Shown here piece after piece: positions 12,901-24,900 of a stretch of DNA of 64,000 nucleotides; within the stretch, counting starts at the first letter, position 1; every line of letters begins with the position of its first letter. A program made the translations under genes and the position numbers. The DNA is from Pycnopodia helianthoides. Its lineage: Eukaryota > Echinodermata > Asteroidea > Forcipulatida > Asteriidae. The notes beneath the pieces were generated by a model. That model did not search any database. It worked only from the letters and a program-made list of their open reading frames with translations, and was not told where the DNA came from. The DNA lies in assembly GCA_032158295.1 (NCBI GenBank), contig CM063254.1:744001-808000 (forward strand). The letters run 5' to 3'.

Positions 12901-15900
12901 AGGCTGTCATCACAGCGGTCACACAAGTACTCAGGTTGGCTCAGTGGTTTCTTCCCTGCCTTTCATCTCTGTGGACCCTGGTTCAAATCCCACCTCAGAC
13001 CGGAGCCTTGCATAGGCTGTCATCACAGAGGTCACACAGGTACTCAGGTTGGCTCAGTGGTTTCTTCCCTGCCTTTCATCTCTGTGGACCCTGGTTCGAA
13101 TCCCACCTCAGACCGGAGCCTTGCATAGGCTGTCATCACAGCGGTCACACAAGTACTCAGGTTGGCTCAGTGGTTTCTTCCCTGCCTTTCATCTCTGTGG
13201 ACCCTGGTTCGAATCCCACCTCAGACCGGAGCCTTGCATAGGCTGTCATCACAGCGGTCACACAAGTACTCAGGTTGGCTCAGTGGTTTCTTCCCTGCCT
13301 TTCATCTCTGTGGACCCCGGTTTGAATCCAGGACCAGAGCCTTGCATGTGGATTGGGTTTTCAGTCCCTACCTGACTGAGTGGGTTTTTCCTATCTGGGG
13401 TTTTTCTCCCACATCTAAAAACTCAATTTTCTTAATTTTGTTCTCTACACAGGTATCTTCAGGCCTACAGGTTACAATGCTAGTCTACACAGGTACCTTC
13501 AGGCCTACAGGTTACAATGCTAGTCTACACAGGTATCTTCAGGCCTACAGGTTACAATGCTAGTCTACACAGGTACCTTCAGGCCTACAGGTTACAATGC
13601 TAGTCTACACAGGTATCTTCAGGCCTACAGGTTACAATGCTAGTCTACACAGGTACCTTCAGGCCTACAGGTTACAATGCTAGTCTACACAGGTATCTTC
13701 AGGCCTACAGGTTACAATGCTAGTCTACACAGGTATCTTCAGGCCTACAGGTTACAATGCTAGTCTACACAGGTATCTTCAGGCCTACAGGTTACAATGC
13801 TAGTCTACACAGGTATCTTCAGGCCTACAGGTTACAATGCTAGTCTACACAGGTATCTTCAGGCCTACAGGTTACAATGCTAGTCTACACAGGTATCTTC
13901 AGGCCTACAGGTTACAATGCTAGTCTACACAGGTATCTTCAGGCCTACAGGTTACAATGCTAGTCTACACAGGTACCTTCAGGCCTACAGGTTACAATGC
14001 TAGTCTACACAGGTATCTTCAGGCCTACAGGTTACAATGCTAGTCTACACAGGTATCTTCAGGCCTACAGGTTACAATGCTAGTCTACACAGGTACCTTC
14101 AGGCCTACAGGTTACAATGCTAGTCTACACAGGTATCTTCAGGCCTACAGGTTACAATGCTAGTCTACACAGGTACCTTCAGGCCTACAGGTTACAATGC
14201 TAGTCTACACAGGTATCTTCAGGCCTACAGGTTACAATGCTAGTCTACACAGGTATCTTCAGGCCTACAGGTTACAATGCTAGTCTACACAGGTATCTTC
14301 AGGCCTACAGGTTACAATGCTAGTCTACACAGGTATCTTCAGGCCTACAGGTTACAATGCTAGTCTACACAGGTATCTTCAGGCCTACAGGTTACAATGC
14401 TAGTCGCTTTTGATAGTCCCTTGGTTTCATTACCAGAGAGATATAATAATAAGAACAGTAATAATATAAACAGCTTTTGTACAGCGCCCTTAACCCCCAA
14501 ACCAGGTCCCAGTGGTTTTACAGAGGTTAAAAATAATTGGAACAAATAAGAAGAATAGGAAGAACACAACAATGTCTGAGTGGTCATTATTCAAGGCAAC
14601 AAAGATGGATACTGTGTTTACTTCCAGGCCTGGTGAATCAATAATGTAGTTTCTCTAATAAATATCTGGAATGGGGAATAGTCTAGCTCCTTACATGTAC
14701 AAAGAAGTAATATCTGAAACTTGAATCCTATCTGATGAAAGCGCCATCGGGAGAAAACCAAACTGCCAACAGTTTGAAGGGATTAAAACCACTTTTCAAA
14801 CCTTCAAATAGAAACACTGACCTTAAATCCTTGTCACCTTCGGAGAGTAAAGTCTTGGTTAGGTGGTCAGCAATGAGAATAACTTCACTCTCTGCTAGGA
14901 GGCCCTTGGTCTCCACAAGGAGACCCAATCCCGCCGCTGCCACCGATTTCAGAGAAGTATTTGTCTCCGACAGTACAGATATTAAGACAGTCAAGGCTCT
15001 GTTCTTGTGGAGGGACACCGGATTAGCGAAATCTTTGTAGGGAAATTCCAGGGAGACACGGATGAATGCTTGGAGTACAGAGAGAATATTTTGCCGCAGG
15101 TTGGCCTGGTCAAATAAAAATTGAATAAACGTAAGGTGTAACGTTTTAAACTTTTTGTCTACCATAGAAAAAAAAAAAAAAATTCTGAACAGATTTTTTT
15201 GAAAATAAAAATGAATTACAGTGAACCAGTTGCAAACAATATACATCATATGACATTTTCACTGGTAACTCTGCTGTTGACCCAATTCACCTGACCTGAT
15301 CATTACACTAATCTTTGTTGCGTCATTTAGGGGGCACACCGTTAACACGCTTACCATAATTTTTACGCCCAATTCAACTCCCAAAGGACACATGAGGCAC
15401 GAGTAGACACGTGTGACGTTATGCAAAGGTCAATAGGGGTCACTAGAAAGACTCTTCTCACTAAATTTAGTGCATGGCAACCTGATGAACATTTTAGCAT
15501 GGACTGATGTTTAAATAGCGTAATGTATTTTTAAGGTGCAGTAAGGTTGCATTTTATTTCTTTTTAATTCATATCACCAAACTGTGACAAATTAGTCAGG
15601 CACCTTTATTAAAATTCATTCCTGTAATCAGGACAGCAGGTAAGGAATCTGACAATGGCGTGTCAGGGCCGAGCGGATAAGAGCACCGTATTCAAGCTCT
15701 GGTGTTTCTGTTCAGCAGAGTGTGGGTTCGAGTCCCGGTCTTGACACTTGTGTCCTTAAGCAAGACACTTAGCCATTTATGCTTCGTCCTTCGGATGGGA
15801 CATAAAGCAGTAGGTTTCGTGTGTTGTGTAACAAACGTAAAAGAACCCAGTTACACTGATCTCTAAGACATGGGATTTGCCCCGGTGTTCCTGCTTTGAT

Positions 15901-18900
15901 TGACTGCATATTGTGCCACAGCACCCTATAAACCTTTACATGGTGCTATGAAAAGAAAAAAGATCTCATACTTCAAAACGTAGCTCCACATACCTTGCAT
16001 GAAAAAATACCGAGCACTTTGAGACGCCCATTGGGTGTGATAAAGCGCTATGTAAGAACTACGTACTATTATTATTATTAATTTTAAGGCAATCTACAGT
16101 GTATAAACAATTACCTGTAAGTGTTTATCGAATTGATGAAGTAACAGTGGAATAACATGTGATAAGACCTTGCTACAAACTGCTTCTGTAGAGCTGGCAA
16201 CAGCTTGGAGTAGTCGACAACTTGGATGCAGAAATCTCAGATCGGGCTCGTTGATGTGCTTTTGAGACTCTTAATAAAATTTTATAAAGAAAGACATTCT
16301 TAATTAAAAAACAAACTGTCTGAGTTCTTTGAATGAGATCTAATTCACTGATACTGCAACCTTGTTCTCAGGGGTGATCGATCTCACCGAGCCATTTTTC
16401 CTCCCTCTCGCACTGGTAATGGTTGAATATAATGTGCCAGCATATGGCACATTTTAATTAGGCCTGTGGCCGATCCACTCTATGCGCACCAGTATGGTAC
16501 CCCGCCAAAGAGGCATCAAGTCAAAGAGCAACTGGTCCCCTTGCATTCTTTTTGTGACATGTCTTACTGATGCAGTTTAGGGTGACCGTGTAATAACATG
16601 ATTCATTTTTTGGAATTGCGTCAATATACTTGCCTTTTGACACGTGTGTACTAAGCATCGTATAAGTGCTTGAAAGTTTTAATAATCGTGTGCGCAAAGC
16701 AGTGACTTTTGGGAGGCAATCAGCGTCGTTTTTCAGCACATCCCTATCAGGGGTTAGTGACAAGAGGTATCGATATGGCGCACTACCCATGGTAGGAGGC
16801 TACTAATACTGTTATTATTATTTTTTTTGGGGGGGGCGTGAAATATGTTGATAAACAAATCACATAGAAATCTACCATGAAATGAACGCTCTTCACACAC
16901 CTTTAAGGATTTCGTCCAGGAAAAAGTCCAGGGAGAAAACAGCGCCCTCTTCTGACCGGTCATCAGACACAGCTTTCACGACACAGCAAAGAGACCCTAA
17001 AGCAGCATGTTCAAGTTCACCACTGAATGACTGGAATACCTAAAAGATTTATGAAAAATTCAATCAAGTATTCAACCATGCGTTCAAAAATTGTAAAAAA
17101 TATTGTTGTCCTACGTAAAATTGTTTAAACATGTGAAGGAAACAAACATGTGCATTTTAATAGATCCACATTTCGCAAATATGCGCCACTTTTGCAATAA
17201 ATAGACTGATTCATCAAGCCTAGCCCACCATAGTAACTGCCTAGTAACAGCACTCACATAGATGAACACGTGCGTCATCATATGGCATGTCGTGGCTGAG
17301 CGTTCTTCGGCACCAGACTCAAGTTCAGGTGTTCCGCTCGGTTCGAGAGCCGGTCTTCCTGTTTGACAATTGTTTGCTTCATCCTTCGGATGGGACATAA
17401 AGCTATTTGTCCAGTGTGCTGTGTAATGCTTGTTGAGCATCCACTACACTTATCATTAAGAGAAGGGGTTGACCCTGGTATGGTTGGCTGCAGATTGCAC
17501 AGCATCAACTCATAAACTATTACAAGGCTCGAATATGACTTCATTTCAGATGGTAATATTTCACAGGGGAAAAAAAATGTTTCTAGTATTAACTTCATAA
17601 TCAGTGAGCTTCCAGACTAAAATTTATGTTTTTTATCCCTTCCCATCCTGTTTAATACTTTTAAGATACATTTTAGAAAAAAAACATACAACTTTTTCTC
17701 TGCCTAAATTTTCTAAATTGTCTCCGTCTAAAGTTTATCAAGTGATATCTTTAATACCTTACCTCTTTCCTACAGTAAGACCATACAGCTTCTAGATAGT
17801 CCTTTAGGTGTTTAGCACCATACACCGGAGCACATGATGCTAAGGTCTCAAACGCATCTACCTTAGCACTCTGTAACTCAGAGGCAAGCTTCTCCATCAG
17901 TAGTGGTAGACAGAACTGCAGACAAACAAAACAGGAAGGAAAAGTAAAATTGTGCATTTACGTTTATTTTCCTAAACAGCTGTGACTTCCATTTAAAGGC
18001 AGGGTATACTTTTGGTAATTGTCAAAGACCAGTATCCTCACTTGGTGTATCCCAACATATGCATGAAAAAACAATAAAAGTCAAACTTTTTGAGAAAACA
18101 GCAAAAAAATGTCTCTGTATTTTCATCAAGAACGTCAAATCCATCCACCTTTAGCAAAGTGACAGCAGGAACCAACCGCATCTCTGGCTGCAGCATTAGC
18201 GAACGAACACCAAACCTCAGATATCTGAGAAACGCTTCATGAATGAAGCGTTTCTCAGATTCAAATGTTTTGGGTGAAAAAGTATCAGAAACATATTACT
18301 TTGAACGGAATCATTTCTCAAAATAGTTTATACTATCAACAGCTGCAGTGCTTCCTACCATGTAAGTTTTTTAGGTCATTCATTTTTGGAGTATTTACCA
18401 ATCTATAACCCAACCTTAACCCTCTAAACTTCAAGGGTGTAGTATTTTAAAGGATTTACAGATAAGAGGTTTGGACACAAATGGGCTTTGTGTTTCTTGA
18501 CTTGATTGTATGTTCACATCTTAAAAGTAGGTTTCAAGGAATAGAAAGATCTCTCTGTAAATCCCGAACTCTAGAAAACAGGACAAAACCCTGACGAATC
18601 ACAGGCCGGAATATTACCTCAGCAAACTTAGGAGTAGCTGCTAGACAGGCTCTGAGCCCTTGGATAAGTCTGTCAGTGGTGATTCCATGTGGGTCATTGG
18701 GTGGAGGGCGGAAATCAATCGGGAAGTAGCAAGATGTCACCTCAAATAACTCCTCCGCAAAAATACCTGGGATGAATTGAAGAGAGGAAAAAAGTGCGAA
18801 ACACTTAATCTGTCATTCTTAGGTTTGAATTTTTGTCCTAAAGTAGCTTCCAGGACATGTGGTAACATAAAAAAGATTGGGCATGACATCCATAGAGAAA

Positions 18901-21900
18901 AGTTCCTACAACTACAAGGTGACCTGTACAAGTTCATGATAAGACCTTCTCTGTTAGTATGGGGCCAGACTTGCCATTTCTTGTTGGGAAAGACTATTTT
19001 TCCTTTACGTAAAGTGCACTTCTACAATTAAATACAAATTTAGTTAACCCTCCTACTGTCTGAATGTTCAATATCATCCAATGATTGATTGATAGATGCA
19101 CTTTGCCAGCATGCAATATGATATCATGTGGTGGATGCATATGCAGAGTACACAGTTAACCCTCCTACTGTCAGACCATTTAATATCACCCACTGTGGTT
19201 TTGATTGATAGATAGATAGATATGCCAGCCTGCAATATGATATCTTGTGATGAATGCATCTACACAGTATGCACATGTACAGTTACTTCTGTGCACAGTT
19301 GTGCCACCATACACAATCCGTGGAGTTGAATGATTTTCAATGGTTGATCAACTCACTGGAGAATGTTATGGAAAGTAGGAGGGCTGTGGGACATTTGGAA
19401 CAGCCTGCAAGTTCTACAATGTTTCATGGACAGAGTTGAAATCACAACTTGTTTAAACAATTGTACCCTGCAAGTTCTTCGAGGTTGAACGCCCAAAGTG
19501 GAAAAAAATATAAATAAAGAAATAACATTATTTGGTTTTACCCATACACCATTGTGTGTAAAGCACTGTATACTCAGAATCTCCAGAGTCCTGTGATAAA
19601 AAATCCACAGGCATAATGCTTGGATGGGATTCGAACCCATGACCTTTGCCACTCGCAGATGTCTTACCACTAGACCCTTGATTTTGCCCGGTAGCTAGAG
19701 AAATAAAGAAAATACAAAATTTGACTTTTCCCCTCACAATCTTAGGAGCAAAATTTAAGAACTTACCGATAGGAAAGTGGTCAATTAGAGTTTTGACAAT
19801 CTGGAACGCTGTGAGCAGGTTACGTGGATCTTTCTCACCGTCCATGACCTGGATGAAACCATACACGAACTCTGACCCCAGCTCCTGTAACTCTAGCAAC
19901 CAAACAACAAGAGAAAAAATGTGAGTGGAAAACTCTGGCTTGGGAAGATAAGTCAATATTATCAAATAATAAACCACAAGGGAAACTGACTGGGTAAATT
20001 TGAAATAATTTGAGGTTGAACAGAGAAAAATTGACTTGAGTAGGACTTGAACCATTGACCTCTGATTTAACGTGCCGGCGCTCTACCAACTGAGCTACCT
20101 AGCCCTATGTTGGCGGTCTCCCTATTTTGTCAATATCTTTGTTTTGGGGTGCCAGTCAGAAGCCATTCAACCTTTAACTGCCATGTAGCCAGGGATCACA
20201 CCCAAGTTTATGACACAACCTGGGAAGCGGCAGCACAGGGGATCACCTTGAGGGGAAGCAACTTCTTTTATTTTAATTGTCAAGTAATAAACCACAAGGG
20301 AAACTGACTTGAGCAAATTTTAGTTAATTTAGGTTTCAACAAAGAAAAATTGACAAGAGCTTTTTTAAATAAAGTCATTACTTGTTTTTGTGATAAACTA
20401 GTAACCATAAATGTATTTCTTCATATGGATAAAAATCAACTGCCAGACGTTATGATAAAAAGGAACAACAGGAAAATCAAGAAAGAAAAATACAAAGCAA
20501 AACAAAACAAAAACACACAAAAACAAAATCTTTTAAACCAGCAGGAAAATATTGAAAATCTTACCCTCCAGCCTGGAATAAAGGAAATTATTGATGATGG
20601 AGTAGACAGATTGCCGATCAGACTGAACCAGTGACTGAACCTGTACCTCCTTGAAGATATTAGTGCAGATCTTAGCAGCATCACCAGTCGGTAAAGAACC
20701 CAAGGTACTCTGAGAGAAAATGAGGAATATAATATTTGTCAAGTAGAGCTTTTATTTCACGCAAATCTCCACCAGACTTTAGATTTTGTAGCTCAGAAAT
20801 GTTATGGTTTCTTTTTTGGGTCACGGTATTTTCACAATAGTGTTGAATCCATCCATGGTGACAGCGGGTACCAACAGCATCTCTGGCCACAGCAACCCTC
20901 AGAAATCTGAGAAAAGATTCATGCATGAATCATATCTCAGATTCAAATGTTCTTAGGTGAAAACTTATCCAAACCATATTACTTCAAAGAGAATCTTTTC
21001 TCAAAATAGTTGATACTATCAACAGCTGCAGTGCTTCTTACCAAGGAAGTTTTTTATAGTCATTATTTTTTGGAGTGTTTACTACTCCATGACCCTACCT
21101 TGAACACGTTGACTGCCGGTCATTATATTCGTAGTGCGTTCCCATTTGCCAAGTGCGGTGTGCATGCGCGCATAGGTGCGATGCGCATGCGCGCATACCA
21201 AATGGGTACTATACAAAAAAAAAAATTTAACATACACATTCTAAGGTCGATGTCCTCACCACTGCCACGAAGCGTATGTGTTGCGTGCTCAGTGATGCCA
21301 GTGTATTTAAATAACAATACAAAGCCCTTTCATTCTCTACGAGTATACTCGTAGTGGCAGAATCCGTTACACCTGTTACTACGAATAATATACATGTAGG
21401 CGGCAGTCAACGTGTTAAGCACTAAGCTGACAATAAAGAATTGGATTAAGTTTGATACTATGATTCTTACCAGTGAAAGAATACCATAAATGGTGTGTGG
21501 TGTTACAGAGTGATGGTCCTTTAGTCTGTCACAGAAAAATGCAGTCAGTAGTCCAGCTGGATTTGTAAAGAGTAAATAATGTGCTGAATTAAATACTAAA
21601 TAAATGAAACTTATACTAGCCAGGGGGTTTCAGCAACACTTGTCCGCCAGCTTTTTCACAAGTTTTTATTTCAGATTTAATAAGGGTGTGTTTCAACAGA
21701 ACAAGTCAACCGGGTCACTGGAACAGAATTTTGACAGGTCTTTAGTTATCTTCACTAGCCTTTAAGCGGTTGACAACTGCTAAGGGACAATTCTGGTTGA
21801 CCCATGACTCTTTGTTAGGAATCCAGGGCCTGATTTCGCAGAGTTGCTCAAGCAGAAAATGCTGCATAAAAATTCTAAACAAAGCAGAAATTAGCAGGAA

Positions 21901-24900
21901 ACCTGCCAAAATTGGTTTGGTGCGACAAAGTATTTTGGCTGGTAACCATTTCGTGGTAAGCAGAATTGTTTCGTGCTTAGCCTAATTTAATGTTCAAGCA
22001 GCTCTAAGAAAATGGTCCCTCATCAAAAATGAGTTTAAATGTTTGGATGTTCTGAGTAATGATTTCGATGAAAATTCTGATTGCTGAGAAAGCTCTTGGA
22101 GTGGTAGGGAGGGACGAAAACACTGTACAGAATTAATCTTAAGACATGAAAATCAAAATGCAGACCCTAGATTGTTTTACCCTCATCTGCTGAAAGTTTA
22201 TTCTTTGGTAGTTGATGAAGTGTTTTAGCCAGAAGTAATGTGCTTCTTCCTCTGATGTCATTATCTTTGCTGGTCAGGTACGGCCTGTTGATTAATGAGT
22301 GTGGTTAACATTGGTAAGATTAAAAATATAAATGATCACAGGTTTGCACGTAACTTAAATGGTTGTAAAGATGGTCAGAGTGGAAACTTCTTGTAAAACA
22401 TTTTTGCTTGAAATGCTATAGTTTTCGAGAAATGAGTGAAACAATTAGTTGTGAACTTGCGAGTCCAAGACCAGGTGTTTGAAAACAGTGAAACCAAATA
22501 AGGTTTTTTCTCTCACTATTTTCTTGTGACTCTGATGACCGATTGAGCTTAAACATTCCCAGGTTTGTTAGTTCATGTGTATGTTGGGTCACATAAAGTG
22601 CGGATACCGGTCTTTGACAATAACCAATGTTGTACATGTGCTTTTAGTTTAAACAAAAATGTAAATAAAACTTTTACACAATTTCCCCGGAAATGAGGAA
22701 ATAAGGTTTTAACTAACAAGACTAGAGTGTAAATCCCCGAAACAACTTGTGTTTCCCTTGAAGAAGATATAACAGAATAAAATAAATTCTTGGGTTATTG
22801 AATTTACTAATTATTCTGATAACAATATTTTTATAAACATTAATTTTTTTCCATTGATTGGTTACAAAAGAATAAAGTATGATGTAGCCCTATTCTTATT
22901 TAGGTCCAATCCTCTGTACGCCATCCTTTCTCTTAACCCTATTTTGTATGCAGCGTTCTCCCTTAAATGTGATCCACTGCCCAAATGCTAGTTAAAGCAC
23001 CTGAGGACCAGTCAAACTTCTCTTCCAAGTGGTCTAGCTGGATAGTTCATTGCTAAAAAGCATCCCTATTCAATAGGGTTGCCGGTAGGGTCGGGTTGGC
23101 GCAATGGTTCCTTTCCTCCCCTTCCCCCTCTGAGGTTTTCCTCCCACATCTTAAACTGAAACTTTCATTCTTTTTCTTCTCTCCACAGGGGTTCTTGGCT
23201 AGTATAGTGATTAAGGTCGCTTTTCTGAGAATCCTTGGCTTCACAACCAAACTTAATACAATATATATGAAATATGGTATAGCTCTATCTGGTCCCACCA
23301 GCTAGTCACTGAAAATAATCTTGGGCAAACCCTGGTGTGTCCCCCCTTATTACTGTGATAGTCCACAATGCCGTGAGATGAATCTACCCTTTCATTATAA
23401 CCTTAAGTCTTACCCAAGCAGTTCAATGAGTTCAATCAGCTTCAGTTCCCCGTTTCCGACTCCTTGTAAATAAAAACACAGAACCAGATTTACACATTAA
23501 GGGAATAGAAACACTTTTTAAAGTGAGTCAATGTCATTTGTTACTATTTTCACATAAAATTCACTTTGACTTTGAGGAAATCTTCCACATGTCAATCAAA
23601 TAAATGAGTACTTTTGAAGTAGCAGTTTTTGATTTTTTTACTCACACTGTATGAAAATAAATGACGCAACAATGCAAATATTTTGTGCTTACTGTGCGAG
23701 TTCCCATTTCATGGCGCTGCTAACCATAAGCGGACGAAAGGCATGCTAAGCTAACCTTCCATGATCCAGTGCCGGCCGTGGCCTAGACCCAGTAACTGGG
23801 GCGCTGTACTCCTTTTTCAAAATTTTGACATTATCTGTCGTACTAGCGCCCAGCGAAAGCTACCAAAAATATGGGGAAGTGCAATATTTTCATAAAAAAT
23901 CTGAGATGTCACACCAAAAATGCCCCAGAATGACGGAAATACCCAACGAATTACCTTCAAAACTGCCAACTGGCCTCTCCATATGTTTAAGATGTAACAC
24001 CAGGCATGAAATTGTACTCACGGAAATTTGTCCGGCTAAAAAGGATGATTTTTGAGACATTCCCGGTTTCCGTTGATCATGTCCAGCCATCGTTTTCATG
24101 GCTACCCTGCGGGGGTCCTACTAAAAGCCGACAACACGCCGACAACGAGTCCAGAGTGCCGACAACACGCCGACAACAAGTTTCAGATACCTTAAAACCA
24201 GCAAATAAACCAAGGATTTATTAGAAATATGTGTACTATGTAATATTAACAAATATGTGATGGCATAACTTCACGAAAAGTCTGAATTTTTAACCAGAAA
24301 AAACACGAAAATACACGGAGTGCGGTCGGACGCCAACTTGGCCTAAAAACCGTGTTTCGACCTTTCCATTATGATACGGGGGTAACACATCCGGGGGTGT
24401 AGTGATGGCCTAGTAATTATTATGCCAATAGCAATAATAAGCCGTGGGATGACGCCCGCCCTCTGTTGTTTTGTAAGCGCTAAATACATCTTACCTGTAT
24501 CATAATGGAATGGTCGAAACACGGTTTTTAGGCCAAGATGGCGTCCGACCGCACTCCGTGTATTTTCGTGTTTTTTTCTGGTTAAAAATTCGGACTTTTC
24601 GTGAAGTTATGCCATTGCATTTTTGTTAATATTACATAGTACACATATTTCTAATAAATCCTTGGTTTATTTGCTGGTTTTAAGGTATCTGAAACTTGTT
24701 GTCGGCGTGTTGTCGGCACTCTGGACTTGTTGTCGGCGTGTTGTCGGCTTTTAGTAGGACCCCCGCAGGGTAGCCATGAAAACGATGGCTGGACATGATC
24801 AACGGAAACCGGGAATGTCTCAAAAATCATCCTTTCTTAGCCGGACAAATTTCCGTGAGTACAATTTCATGCCTGGTGTTACATCTTAAACATATGGAGA

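Noticed and set aside
12936..13375. Overlapping open frames of about 100 codons with repeated MAQWFLPCLSSLW-like text
   Set aside because: They arise from the 113-bp non-coding SINE-head repeat read in successive frames.
13449..14405. CRISPR-like array
   Set aside because: Units are contiguous and identical with no spacers. It is a minisatellite in a eukaryotic intron.
12722..14821. Apparent loss of an MMS19 exon where the tandem repeats lie
   Set aside because: Exons 12 and 13 together cover the vertebrate segment, and all phases agree, so nothing is missing.
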